Position numbers and translations under genes: made by a program. A stretch of 64,000 bases of DNA. Origin: Aggregatilineales bacterium. GTDB taxonomy: Bacteria > Chloroflexota > Anaerolineae > Aggregatilineales > Phototrophicaceae. Location of the stretch: positions 124,001 to 188,000 of the forward strand of contig JAUQWZ010000028.1 of assembly GCA_030834905.1 (NCBI GenBank), read 5' to 3'. Below, in pieces: positions 1 through 10,855 of the stretch (position 1 is the stretch's first letter; the number at the start of each line of letters is the position of its first letter). A model generated the notes under the pieces. The model was not told the origin of the DNA. It did not search any database and saw nothing but the letters and a program-made list of their open reading frames with translations.

Positions 1-1812
1 GAACTGAAAAACGCTATCCGCGTCGCCGATTCGGTGATCGTGGTGGTGGACGCCGTCTCAGGCGTGGAAGTTGGCACCGAGCTTGCCTGGCAGTATGCTC
101 AGGTCTACCAGCAGCCGATCATCGTGACCATCAACAAGATGGATCGCGAGAACGCCAACTTTGAGAACGCACTGCAAAGCCTCAAGGACAGCTTCCCCGA
201 ATACAAATTCATTCCCGTGATGATTCCCATCGGCGCAGAAGCCAATTTCCGGGGCGTCGTCAACCTGCTCACCATGAAAGCCTACTACGAGTCAGGTAAA
301 GATCGTTCCGACATGCCAGCCGAGATGCAGGAAGCCGCCAAAGCGGCGCATCTGGTGCTGGTGGAAGCCGCCGCTGAAGCCGATGATAAGCTCATTGAGA
401 AGTATTTCGCCGAAGGCGATCTGACCAATGATGAGATCCGTGACGGAATGCGCAAAGCCGCCCGTGATGCCTACCTGAAAACGGTGCCGGTGTTTGTCAC
501 TTCTGGCACAAAGAACATTGGTACTGTGCCGCTGACCGAAGCGCTGACCGTCTACGTCGCGCCGCCCTCCGAGCGCCGCGTGCAGGTGACCAACCCTGAA
601 GGCGAAACCAGCTTCCTGTACGCGCCGCAGTCTGACGACGGACCGCTGGCGGCATACGTCTTTAAGACCAGTACCGACCGTTTCGTGGGCACGCTCAACT
701 ACTTCCGCATTTTCTCCGGCAGCATCAGCACCAACGGGCATTACTACAACGCGACTCGCGAAGTTGAGGAACGCTTCAATTCGCTGATGATCCTGCGCGG
801 AAAAGAGCAGCTTCCGGTTACGGTTCTGCACGCGGGCGATATCGGCGTCGTCGCCAAGCTCACCCAGACCAAGACGGGCGACACCTTCAGCGCAAAGGAA
901 ACCGGACTCCAGATCACCAAGCCCAGCTTCCCCGACCCGCTGTACATGGTCGCGCTGACACCGCGCACCCAGCAGGACAGCGCCAAGATGGGCGTCATCC
1001 TGACCAATCTGTCCGAAGCCGACCCTACCCTGCGCTGGCGTCAGGACCCCGACGTCAAACAGGTCATCCTGGAAGGCATGGGCGAGACGCACGTCTCAGT
1101 TGCTCTCAGCCGCGCCGACAAGATGGGCGTAGGCATCGACATGGCGCTGCCCAAAGTGCCTTACAAAGAGACGATCATGAAGTCCGCCAGCGCCACCTAC
1201 CGCCACAAAAAGCAGACCGGCGGCGCGGGGCAGTTTGCCGAAGTCTCCCTGCGGGTTGAGCCGAATACCGGCAGCGGCTATGAGTTCAAATCGGAAGTCT
1301 TTGGCGGCGCGATCTCCAGTTCGTTCTACCCCTCGATTGATAAGGGCGTGCAGTCGGTGCTCGGTCAGGGCGTCATCGCAGGCTATCCGGTGATCGACGT
1401 CAAGGCAATCGTCTATGACGGCAAGGAACACCCGGTTGATTCGAAGGACATCGCCTTCCAGGTCGCCGGGCGCGAAGCCTTCAAAGAGGCGTTTATGGAC
1501 GCGAATCCGGTGCTGCTGGAGCCGATTGTTGACGTGAAGGTGACCGTACCTGAATCGATGATGGGCGATATCCTCGGCGATCTTAACACTCGCCGCGCCC
1601 GCGTGCAGGGCATGGACACCGAAGGCACTAAGAGCGTGGTTAGCGCGCAGGTGCCGCTGGCAGAGATGCTGCGCTACGGCAACGATCTGCGCTCGATGAC
1701 GGGTGGACGCGGCATCTATACGATGACGCTCAACCGCTACGACCAGGTGCCGTCACACGTGATGCAGGGCATCATTCAGGCGCACAAGGCAGAAACGGCT
1801 GCCGCGGGCTAA
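1..1812 (+). CDS. fusA: Elongation factor G, 5' end missing
   Basis: Translational GTPase that drives ribosomal translocation. The reading frame is open from base 1 (ELKNAIRVADSV...), so the gene starts before the window; about 603 residues of a protein usually near 680-700 are present. The G4 motif NKMD lies at 133-144; the P-loop and G3 motif lie upstream. The rest covers the remaining G domain, domain II, and the C-terminal domains III-V, ending with the normal EF-G tail. The phrase IPVMIPIG and the divergent G-domain sequence resemble the second EF-G type found in several phyla, so this may be a paralog rather than the main fusA; the window cannot settle that. A palindrome with a T-tract follows the stop and probably terminates transcription. 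Confidence 0.93.
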   Translation, partial: ELKNAIRVADSVIVVVDAVSGVEVGTELAWQYAQVYQQPIIVTINKMDRENANFENALQSLKDSFPEYKFIPVMIPIGAEANFRGVVNLLTMKAYYESGKDRSDMPAEMQEAAKAAHLVLVEAAAEADDKLIEKYFAEGDLTNDEIRDGMRKAARDAYLKTVPVFVTSGTKNIGTVPLTEALTVYVAPPSERRVQVTNPEGETSFLYAPQSDDGPLAAYVFKTSTDRFVGTLNYFRIFSGSISTNGHYYNATREVEERFNSLMILRGKEQLPVTVLHAGDIGVVAKLTQTKTGDTFSAKETGLQITKPSFPDPLYMVALTPRTQQDSAKMGVILTNLSEADPTLRWRQDPDVKQVILEGMGETHVSVALSRADKMGVGIDMALPKVPYKETIMKSASATYRHKKQTGGAGQFAEVSLRVEPNTGSGYEFKSEVFGGAISSSFYPSIDKGVQSVLGQGVIAGYPVIDVKAIVYDGKEHPVDSKDIAFQVAGREAFKEAFMDANPVLLEPIVDVKVTVPESMMGDILGDLNTRRARVQGMDTEGTKSVVSAQVPLAEMLRYGNDLRSMTGGRGIYTMTLNRYDQVPSHVMQGIIQAHKAETAAAG

Positions 1813-1849
1813 ACCCGATTCTGCGCCGCGAAGGCGCAATGAAAAAAAT

Positions 1850-1884
1850 GTAGGGGCGAGTCGGTGACTCGCCTCTTTTGTTTT
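1850..1884 (+). terminator. GTAG-tipped hairpin with T-tract after EF-G
   Basis: GTAG at 1850-1853, then stem GGCGAGTC (1855-1862), loop GGT, stem GACTCGCC (1866-1873) and a T-rich tract 1876-1884. It looks like an intrinsic terminator for the EF-G gene and is also a copy of the second dispersed palindrome family (GTAGGGGCGA...). Confidence 0.7.
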
Positions 1885-2007
1885 ATTGCCCGAACCTCAA
1901 AGCCATCCGGCAGGCAGTCAAAAATAATCCCTTGCTATAACCTTAGTTAGCTGACAACACCACATATCTGCCATAAGCTGACAGTTCAGACGAAAGGAAT
2001 AGCCATA

Positions 2008-2289
2008 ATGGCATTTTTGAATCGCGCAATACCCTTCCATCAGATACGCCTGTTTCGCGCTCATCAGCCCGATAACGACGCGGCGAATGTCATCTGTTTG
2101 ATTGCCGGCGGCAGCCAGACGATACCGCGCGAGATTCAGCGCGTGTATGTCATCACTGGTACCGCGTGGCTGACAGCCAACGGTGAGGACAATGTGGTGA
2201 ATGCAGGCGACAGCATAGCACTGAGCAGCAGGTATCCAATGGTGATTTCGGCGCTGCGGAACAGCCCGCTGGTCTACCGTATGGAGTGA
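2008..2289 (+). CDS. Small DUF2917-like (cupin-fold) protein
   Basis: Protein of 93 residues. The core RVYVITGTAWLTANGED followed by AGDSI resembles DUF2917, a small beta-rich cupin-like domain of unknown function; this is pattern recognition, not an alignment. No signal peptide, membrane segment or obvious metal-binding set is seen. The start is supported by GAAAGGAA about 9 bases upstream. It stands alone, convergent with ftsH, with a long hairpin between them. Function unknown. Confidence 0.75.
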   Translation: MAFLNRAIPFHQIRLFRAHQPDNDAANVICLIAGGSQTIPREIQRVYVITGTAWLTANGEDNVVNAGDSIALSSRYPMVISALRNSPLVYRME

Positions 2290-2305
2290 CGTGAAGGACT
2301 AAACG

Positions 2306-2343
2306 AACAGGGGATGGGTATCTGATGATACTCATCCCCTGTT
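2306..2343. terminator. Bidirectional terminator-like hairpin
   Basis: A 17-base stem (2306-2322 with 2327-2343, one mismatch) closes a TGAT loop between the convergent DUF2917-like gene and ftsH. T-tracts are short, so termination is inferred from stem strength and position. Confidence 0.6.
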
Positions 2344-2379
2344 TGATTCGACTGTCTGTATAGGTCTGACCCAATCACG

Positions 2380-4371
<1,992 letters not shown>

Positions 4372-4493
4372 ATTTTATGCCTTACACTACGGACGCCAGG
4401 AAGCATCCTGAATAAGCAGAAAGGGCGAAAACCGCCGTATAACAAACAGTACAACACTGTCGTTCAGGCTAAGAAAATATTACCCGGCGCACA

Positions 4494-5981
4494 TTAGATT
4501 CTCGTAAAAGTTTCCTTTAAAGCGGGATAGAGCGCCTGGTACAGCGCATACGAATGGGCGTATTCCGCTGCCGCCGGACTCGGCTCGGTGGCGTCGCTGG
4601 TGCGGATCGTTTGCTGGCAGGCGGCTGGCACATTGGGATAAACGCCTGCTCCAACCGCCGCCAGCAGCGCCGCCCCATACGCCGCGCCTTCAGTCGAGTT
4701 GGTCGAAACCAGCGGCGCGCCGATCACATCCGCCAGTATTTGCCGCCAGAGTGGGCTTTTCGCGCCGCCGCCGCTGACGCGCACCTGCATCCTGTCGGAC
4801 GGCAGCCCTGCCGCCGCCATCAGTTGGAAGCCGTCATTTAAGCCAAAGGCAACGCCTTCCAGCACCGCTCGCGCCAGATGCGCCCGCGTGTGTCGCACCG
4901 TCAGCCCGACAAACGCGCCGCGCGCCAGCGGGTCGGGGTGCGGCGTGCGCTCGCCGGTCAGATAAGGCAGGAACAATAAGCCATCACTGCCGGGTGGCAC
5001 GTCCGCCGCTGGCGCGAGCAGCGCATCAAACGACTCGCCGGGCGCGAGGGCATCACGGAACCATTGCAGACTGCCCGCCGCGCTCAGCATCACCCCCATG
5101 AAATGCCACATCCCCGGTACGGCATGGCAGAAGGCGTGCAGGCGTCCATCCGGCTCGTAGGCATACTGCGCCAGCGGCGCGAACACCACCCCCGACGTGC
5201 CGACCACCAGCGAGATGATGCCCGGCTCGACCGCGCCAACGCCCACCGCGCCCGCCGCCTGATCGCCACCGCCGCCCACCACCGGCGTGCCAACTTTCAG
5301 CCCGGTGAGTTCGGCGGCGCGTCCGCTGATCACCCCGGTCACCTCGGGACCTTCGCACAGCGCCGGCATCCATGACTCAGGGATGTCCAGCGCCTGAATA
5401 ACCTCGCTCGACCAGCGGCGGTTGGCGACATCCAGCAGCGACGTCCCCGAGGCTTCGGACATATCCATCGCGTATTCGCCCGTCAGTTGGAAGCGAATAT
5501 AGTCTTTGGGCAGCAGCATATGGGCGGCGCGGGCGTACACGTCCGGCTCGTGCTGGCGCACCCACAGAATTTTGGGCGCGGTGAAGCCGGTCAGGGCGCG
5601 GTTGCCGGTAAGCTCGATCAGCCGTTCAAAGCCAACGCGCGTGGTGATTTCGTCACACTGCTTCTGGGTGCGCTGGTCATTCCACAAAATCGACGGACGC
5701 AGCACGCCGCCCGCCGCGTCCAGCAGCACCAGCCCGTGCATCTGCCCGGTCAGCCCGATACATGCGATATCCTCGCCCTTCAGGTGAGCATCCGCCAGCG
5801 CCTGACGAATCGATGCAACGATGCCGTCCCACCAATTAGATGGGTTCTGTTCGCTCCACAGCGGCTGCGGCGTGCTGATGGGCTGCGGCGTGGTACATGA
5901 GGCGATGACGCTGCCGTCGTCGGCGATGATCAGCGCTTTGGCTCCGGTGGTGCTGATGTCTAGTCCAAGCAAGTAGGTCAT
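4494..5981 (-). CDS. xylB: Xylulokinase
   Basis: FGGY-family sugar kinase that phosphorylates D-xylulose to D-xylulose 5-phosphate for the pentose phosphate pathway. At 495 residues it has the usual length. N-terminal phosphate-binding motif LGLDISTTGAKA (5-16), substrate-loop motif GLTGQMHG (76-83) and WNDQR (100-104), and the catalytic aspartate in GGGGDQAAGAVG (D240) are all visible. GLTGQMHG favours xylulokinase over glycerol or gluconate kinases. No xylose isomerase or sugar transporter is adjacent, so the pathway context is missing here. It is divergent from the unknown gene at 6121. Confidence 0.93.
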   Translation of the reverse strand: MTYLLGLDISTTGAKALIIADDGSVIASCTTPQPISTPQPLWSEQNPSNWWDGIVASIRQALADAHLKGEDIACIGLTGQMHGLVLLDAAGGVLRPSILWNDQRTQKQCDEITTRVGFERLIELTGNRALTGFTAPKILWVRQHEPDVYARAAHMLLPKDYIRFQLTGEYAMDMSEASGTSLLDVANRRWSSEVIQALDIPESWMPALCEGPEVTGVISGRAAELTGLKVGTPVVGGGGDQAAGAVGVGAVEPGIISLVVGTSGVVFAPLAQYAYEPDGRLHAFCHAVPGMWHFMGVMLSAAGSLQWFRDALAPGESFDALLAPAADVPPGSDGLLFLPYLTGERTPHPDPLARGAFVGLTVRHTRAHLARAVLEGVAFGLNDGFQLMAAAGLPSDRMQVRVSGGGAKSPLWRQILADVIGAPLVSTNSTEGAAYGAALLAAVGAGVYPNVPAACQQTIRTSDATEPSPAAAEYAHSYALYQALYPALKETFTRI

Positions 5982-6120
5982 GGCGTTTACCCTGTGGTGT
6001 GAATGAGTGTGCCCGGTTGGCGAAACACGCCCACCAATTGGGACAATTTACGCAACATTTCGGCACGATTGTACCCAATCCCATCTATAATGGATGTAAC
6101 TGAGGAACAGGATACATGCG

Positions 6121-6798
6121 ATGGTTGATGATTTCCGCTTTTCATCTGACGAACGGACGATTCCCACACGTCGCGGCTTGAATCTACGGGCGAACGATCA
6201 CCAGCCGGGAGGCGATATGCTGTCAGACGAAGGCGGGCGCGATCCGCAAAACCGCGATGCGCCCTGGGCGCTGCGGCAGTATCTCAACGGGCAGACCGAT
6301 CTGGACGCCGAGCTGTCGCGGCGGTTCCCGAATATGCCGGTCATGTCGCAATTTCGGCTGCACCAGTACGCTGATCAGCGGCATGGCTTGGCGATCCTTG
6401 CCACCCAGGATGGTGCCGCCTCGCTTATTGTCGAAGTGGACGAGCCAACCCGCGCGGCGCAGTTTACGTTCGTCGCTGGCTCGATGTTGGGTCTGAAATT
6501 CAGCCCGGCACGCCTGAGCGACAAGGATCGCAGCTACTGGCTGGATACTATCCAGCGGGCGCAAGCCGAGCAGCAGGGCGCAATCGCCTTTCTGTGGGGC
6601 GCTTCCCGCTGGGAAAGCGACTACCTGATCTGCGCCCCGCGCAAACACTTCACCAACGTCTATGCTTTTTCGCCGCTGCACGTTGAAGCTGCCGCCCGGC
6701 TGACTTCGGAAGTGATGGGCAAACTGGTGGCGTGGCTCGATGCCTTCTGGCGACCGGGCGACAGCCAGCCCCGCGCGCCCAAACTGACGACGTGGTGA
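6121..6798 (+). CDS. Conserved-looking hypothetical protein, 225 residues
   Basis: I do not recognise this family. The first 50 residues are polar and low in hydrophobic content (likely disordered). From about residue 60 a compact alpha/beta-type sequence follows, with VAGSMLGLKFSP, IAFLWGASRWESDYLICAP and VYAFSPLHVEAAARLTSEVM as the most structured stretches. No signal peptide, membrane segment or known catalytic motif is seen. A perfect TATAAT at 6086-6091 precedes the start but no good -35 box lies at standard spacing. It is transcribed divergently from xylB; no functional link is evident. Confidence 0.75.
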   Translation: MVDDFRFSSDERTIPTRRGLNLRANDHQPGGDMLSDEGGRDPQNRDAPWALRQYLNGQTDLDAELSRRFPNMPVMSQFRLHQYADQRHGLAILATQDGAASLIVEVDEPTRAAQFTFVAGSMLGLKFSPARLSDKDRSYWLDTIQRAQAEQQGAIAFLWGASRWESDYLICAPRKHFTNVYAFSPLHVEAAARLTSEVMGKLVAWLDAFWRPGDSQPRAPKLTTW

Positions 6799-7175
6799 CA
6801 ACTCTCAATTAGAACAGCGTTCGCGGCAGTGGCAACTCGATGAGTCGCCCCTACGCTTGTACATCAACTCAATAGGTTTTGACACCAGAGATGAATGGGA
6901 ACTCGTCGAATAACAGGGTGTTGCGGTAGGGACACGACACTGTCGTGTCCGAGAATGCAAGAGGCGGACACGATAATATCGTGTCCCTACAGTACCGCCG
7001 CTTCGATCTGTCGATCTGCCCAACTGGCTGAAACAGGGACATACGCCTGCTTCCCCTTGCCTTCCCTGTTGCGCCTCCGCGTCCTTTGCGTTGAAGTTTT
7101 TTGCCTCTTCCTTGCAATTCCACCCCTGTTATGGCAACCTTCATATGAGTTTTGTAAGACCAATCTGAGGATGCC
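6799..7175. other. 377-base intergenic region filled with dispersed repeats
   Basis: No gene seen. It holds a half copy of the GTAGGGGCGA family (6840-6854), an inverted pair of GGACACGA palindromes (6926-6990), and a third repeat type, CTCCGCGTCCTTTGCGT plus T-tract (7074-7105), found again inside the gene at 52980-54356. The ribosome binding site GAGG lies just before the ATG at 7176. Confidence 0.8.
6926..6990. repeat. REP-like inverted pair (family 1)
   Basis: GTAG, then perfect 10-base-arm palindrome 6930-6950 (GGACACGACA-C-TGTCGTGTCC would be 21 bases with its centre), a 15-base spacer, perfect palindrome 6966-6986 with inner arms GATA/TATC, then CTAC. Outer GTAG/CTAC make the pair symmetrical, as in BIME elements. 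Confidence 0.9.
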
Positions 7176-9236
7176 ATGAACCGTCTCGCCAACGAAACCA
7201 GTCCGTATCTGCGCCAGCACGCCGACAATCCCGTCGATTGGTTCGCCTGGGGCGACGAGGCGTTCGAGAAGGCAAAAGCCGAGGACAAGCCGATCCTGCT
7301 CAGCGTCGGGTACAGCTCCTGCCACTGGTGTCATGTCATGGCGCACGAAAGCTTTGAGCACGAACCCACCGCCCAGATGATGAATGACCTGTTCGTCAGC
7401 ATCAAGGTAGACCGCGAGGAACGCCCCGACGTGGACGACATCTATATGCAGGCGGTGCAGGCGCTCTCGCGCGGGCGCGGCGGCTGGCCCATGACGGTCT
7501 TTCTGCTGCCCGACGGACGCCCGTTTTACGGCGGCACGTACTTTCCCCGCGAAGCCCGCTATGGCATCCCCTCTTTCAGCCAGATCATGCAGGGCGTGAT
7601 CGACGCCTACCGCAGCCGCCGAGACGAGGTCGAGCAGGTGGCGACTCAGCTTACACGGGGGATGCAGCGCGTCTCGCTGGGCATCGGCAGCCCGGACGAC
7701 ATCAATCCTGACCTGCTGGACGCTGCCTACCAGCGGCTGGCGCGCGATTTCGACGCCACCGATGGCGGCTTTGGCGATGCGCCCAAGTTCCCGCAGCCAA
7801 TGAACCTCGAATTCATGCTGCGGCATTATGCCCGAACCAACGACGCCAAAGCGCTGGAGATGGTGACGTTCACCCTCAGGAAGATGGCGACCGGCGGTAT
7901 CTACGATCAGATCGGCGGCGGTTTCCACCGCTACAGCGTGGACGCAATCTGGCTGGTGCCGCACTTCGAGAAGATGCTCTATGACAACGCCCAGTTGAGC
8001 CGCGTCTACCTCCACGCCTGGCAAATTACCGGCTATGACTTTTTCCGGCGTATTGCCGAGGAGATTTATGATTATGTGCTGCGCGAGATGACCGCGCCCG
8101 AAGGCGGCTTCTACAGCGCCACCGACGCCGATAGCGAGGGCGAAGAAGGCAAATTCTTCGTCTGGAACCGCGCCGAACTGGAAACGCTGCTGGGCGCGGA
8201 TGCAATCGTCGCTATCGAGTACTGGGGCGTTTCGGCGCGCGGCAATTTCGAAGGCAGGAACATCCTGTTTGTACCCAACGAAGATCATGTCATTGCAGAT
8301 CGGCTCGGCTTTTCGCTGGATACGCTGCAAGAGAAGATCGCCGCCATCCGCGATACCCTGTTCGCGGCGCGGACGCAGCGGGTTCACCCCGGACTTGACG
8401 ACAAGATTCTGGCGTCATGGAACGGGCTGATGCTGGCGAGTCTGAGTGAAGCCGCCCGCGTCCTCAACCGCGACGACTACCGCCAAGCCGCCGTTCGTAA
8501 CGCGACCTTCATTCGCCAGCATCTGCTGACCGACGCCGGGCGCGTGCTGCGAACGCACAAGGACGGTCAATCGCACATCAATGGCTATCTCGAAGACTAC
8601 GCCACCCTGATCGACGGCTTCCTTGAGCTGTACCAGACCACCTTTGACGAGCGCTGGTTCGTCGAGGCGCAGCAGTTGGCGGATGTGGTGCTGGCGCGCT
8701 TCCGCGCCGAGGACGGCGGCTTCTACGACACCAGCAACGATCATGAAACGCTGATCACCCGCCCGCGCAACTTGCAGGACAACGCCACGCCGTCCGGCAG
8801 TTCGATGATGGCAATGGGGCTGATTCGCCTGACCGCCTACACGGGCGACGCCGATTATCTGAACGCCGGACAAAGCACGCTGACGATGCTCTACGCGGCG
8901 ATGCGCGAATACCCGCAGGCATTTGGTCAGGCGTTGAGCGCCGTCGATGCGCTCATCAATGGGCTGGACGAAGTTGCCGTGATCGGCGATCCGAATGACG
9001 CCGAAACGCGGGCGCTGCTCGACGTGATCCAGAAACCGTACCGCCCCAACATCATCACGGCGCTGGAGCCGCAGGACGTGGAAGGCGACCATACGATTCC
9101 GCTGTTAAGCTACCGGACGCGGCGCGGGCTGTCACCGACGGTCTATGTCTGCCGCAGCTTTGCCTGCCAGATGCCCGTGACGACTCCCGCCGAGGTGGGT
9201 AAACTCCTCGAACCGGAATTGAACGCACAGGAGTGA
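7176..9236 (+). CDS. DUF255 / thioredoxin-domain protein (YyaL, SSP411 type)
   Basis: Large cytosolic protein of 686 residues: an N-terminal thioredoxin-like domain followed by a six-hairpin (alpha/alpha)6 region. The hallmark N-terminus ([14 protein letters not shown]) and the active-site-like SSCHWCHVM with C49-x-x-C52 are visible, as is SVGYSSCHW. Family members are widespread but the biochemical role is unsettled; redox or sugar-related roles have been suggested. Length is full. Start ATG 7176 with GAGG upstream. The LLM oxidoreductase starts 4 bases after its stop, so the two are probably cotranscribed, which hints at a shared redox process without proving one. Confidence 0.93.
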   Translation: MNRLANETSPYLRQHADNPVDWFAWGDEAFEKAKAEDKPILLSVGYSSCHWCHVMAHESFEHEPTAQMMNDLFVSIKVDREERPDVDDIYMQAVQALSRGRGGWPMTVFLLPDGRPFYGGTYFPREARYGIPSFSQIMQGVIDAYRSRRDEVEQVATQLTRGMQRVSLGIGSPDDINPDLLDAAYQRLARDFDATDGGFGDAPKFPQPMNLEFMLRHYARTNDAKALEMVTFTLRKMATGGIYDQIGGGFHRYSVDAIWLVPHFEKMLYDNAQLSRVYLHAWQITGYDFFRRIAEEIYDYVLREMTAPEGGFYSATDADSEGEEGKFFVWNRAELETLLGADAIVAIEYWGVSARGNFEGRNILFVPNEDHVIADRLGFSLDTLQEKIAAIRDTLFAARTQRVHPGLDDKILASWNGLMLASLSEAARVLNRDDYRQAAVRNATFIRQHLLTDAGRVLRTHKDGQSHINGYLEDYATLIDGFLELYQTTFDERWFVEAQQLADVVLARFRAEDGGFYDTSNDHETLITRPRNLQDNATPSGSSMMAMGLIRLTAYTGDADYLNAGQSTLTMLYAAMREYPQAFGQALSAVDALINGLDEVAVIGDPNDAETRALLDVIQKPYRPNIITALEPQDVEGDHTIPLLSYRTRRGLSPTVYVCRSFACQMPVTTPAEVGKLLEPELNAQE

Positions 9237-9239
9237 GCT

Positions 9240-10172
9240 ATGGCGCAAATTGGAATCATGATTGAAGGGCAGGATGGGCTGAACTGGGGGCGCTGGCAGC
9301 GCATCCTGAAAGCTGCCGAGAATTTTGGCTATCAGTGCGTCTTTCGCTCTGACCACTTCACCAACCCCAACCTGCCCGATAAGGACTCGCTGGAACTGTG
9401 GGTATCGCTGACCTATGCCGCCAGCCACACGCAGCGCATTGAGTTTGGCTCGCTGGTCGCGCCGACCACTTTCCGCCACCCGTCGATCACGGTGCGCATG
9501 GGCGCGGCGGTAGACGACTTGAGCAATGGGCGGCTGATTCTGGGTCTGGGCGCGGGCTGGCAGGAACGCGAGCATCACAACTTCGGCATCCCCTTCTATG
9601 ACCGCAGAACCCGCCACGACATGCTGGCGGACGCGCTGGAAGTGACCAAACGGCTGCTGGAAAGCGACTCGCCGGTCAGCTATCAGGGACAGCACTTTTC
9701 GCTGGACGAGGCGATTCTGCTGCCGCGCCCGCAGCGCAAAACGCCGATCCTAATCGGCGGCAACGGTCCCAAACGCACGCTGCCGCTGGCGGCGAAGTAT
9801 GCCGACGAGTGGAACGGCGTCTTTATCAACGTCGAAACCTACCGCGAGCGCACGCAACTGCTGGACGACCTGCTGCGCCAGAACGGGCGCGATCCCAACA
9901 GCGTCAAGCGTTCGCTGATGACACAGATCGTCTTTGGCAAGGACGAAGCGGCTGTAGACGCGCGCTTAAGCGCTCGCGGACACGACCGGAGCAAGCTGGG
10001 CGAGCTGGCGGGGCGCGGCTTGATCGTTGGCACGCCGCCCGCCGTCATCGACCAGATCGGTAAATTTGTTGAGGCGGGCGCGCAGCGCTTCATGCTTCAG
10101 TGGCTCGATCTGGACGACATTGACGGTCTGGAGCAGATCGCCCGCGACGTGCTGCCGCACTTCCATTCATAA
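9240..10172 (+). CDS. LLM-class F420/flavin-dependent oxidoreductase
   Basis: Luciferase-like monooxygenase fold, 310 residues. Typical signatures are VFRSDHF near 35, LGAGW (about 101-105) with the following QEREH, and TPILIGGNG around 165-173. Such enzymes use F420H2 or FMNH2; the resemblance to F420-dependent subfamilies is my impression only and the substrate cannot be deduced. The gene follows the DUF255 gene by 3 bases and precedes the 150-residue unknown by 11 bases, indicating an operon 7176-10636. Confidence 0.88.
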   Translation: MAQIGIMIEGQDGLNWGRWQRILKAAENFGYQCVFRSDHFTNPNLPDKDSLELWVSLTYAASHTQRIEFGSLVAPTTFRHPSITVRMGAAVDDLSNGRLILGLGAGWQEREHHNFGIPFYDRRTRHDMLADALEVTKRLLESDSPVSYQGQHFSLDEAILLPRPQRKTPILIGGNGPKRTLPLAAKYADEWNGVFINVETYRERTQLLDDLLRQNGRDPNSVKRSLMTQIVFGKDEAAVDARLSARGHDRSKLGELAGRGLIVGTPPAVIDQIGKFVEAGAQRFMLQWLDLDDIDGLEQIARDVLPHFHS

Positions 10173-10183
10173 CCTGTCGTGCC

Positions 10184-10636
10184 ATGAGCAGCCAAACGCC
10201 ACAGGAATACTTCGGGATGATCCTGCACGCCGTCGTCGGGCAGGCGTTTGGCGCGGCAGGCTACCGGCTGGACGAAGGCTCGACCCAACAGGCGGGCGGG
10301 CGCTTTCGCTACGTCAGAAAGCTGCCCAATGAACTGACCGCTTTCATCGAGTTCCAGATGCTGCACTACATCGAGGGCAGTCCGTCGCTCTTTCGGGTGA
10401 CGCTGACGCGCACCGACCAGCCCAGCCCGGCGCAGCCGAGCCAGCACCCGCAGTATGCCCAGCGCGAATTGAGCATATTAGTGGTAGAAGATTTTGGCGT
10501 GGCGATTTTGCCATCTGCCGGGCATTGGTGGCAGTACCGCAATACCGACGAACTCGGCAAAGGATTGGCGGAAGCGGGACATCTGGTCGTTGGCTACGGC
10601 ATCCCCTGGCTGAGTGGCGATCTCACGCCGCCGTGA
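10184..10636 (+). CDS. Hypothetical protein, 150 residues
   Basis: Not recognised. It resembles small alpha/beta proteins that begin with a helix (EYFGMILHAVVGQAFGAAGYRL), followed by an amphipathic beta-rich part (RFRYVRKL, TAFIEFQML) and a proline-rich loop near 90-100. No signal or membrane segment. It is the last gene of the likely operon with the DUF255 protein and LLM oxidoreductase. A CGCAAAG-type repeat starts 12 bases after the stop. Confidence 0.7.
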   Translation: MSSQTPQEYFGMILHAVVGQAFGAAGYRLDEGSTQQAGGRFRYVRKLPNELTAFIEFQMLHYIEGSPSLFRVTLTRTDQPSPAQPSQHPQYAQRELSILVVEDFGVAILPSAGHWWQYRNTDELGKGLAEAGHLVVGYGIPWLSGDLTPP

Positions 10637-10647
10637 GCAAAAACTGT

Positions 10648-10745
10648 AACGCAAAGACGCAGCGGCGCTAAGACGCAAAGAGGGTTTTCCCATAATTTCC
10701 TGTGCGTCCTTCTTTTTCGCTTTGCGCCTTTGCGTTGAATCTTTT
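10648..10745. repeat. CGCAAAG-type dispersed inverted repeat
   Basis: Begins AACGCAAAGACGCA and ends with its inverse GCGCCTTTGCGTT, with internal CGCAAAG echoes and T-tracts. Related half copies occur at 7074-7105, 47990-48010 and 53561-53590. Confidence 0.75.
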
Positions 10746-10855
10746 TATCGTGATCATTTGATGTGGTTGCGCTGACCTTCCCCCTTCTCACCTTGACAGC
10801 CTTTGCGCCCGTCTCCATAATCCGGTGCATGAATTCTTTCAAAACGCTGTTTTTC

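Noticed and set aside
1..1812. Ribosomal protection (TetM-like) resistance protein
   Set aside because: Sequence and C-terminal end fit EF-G; no resistance context is present.
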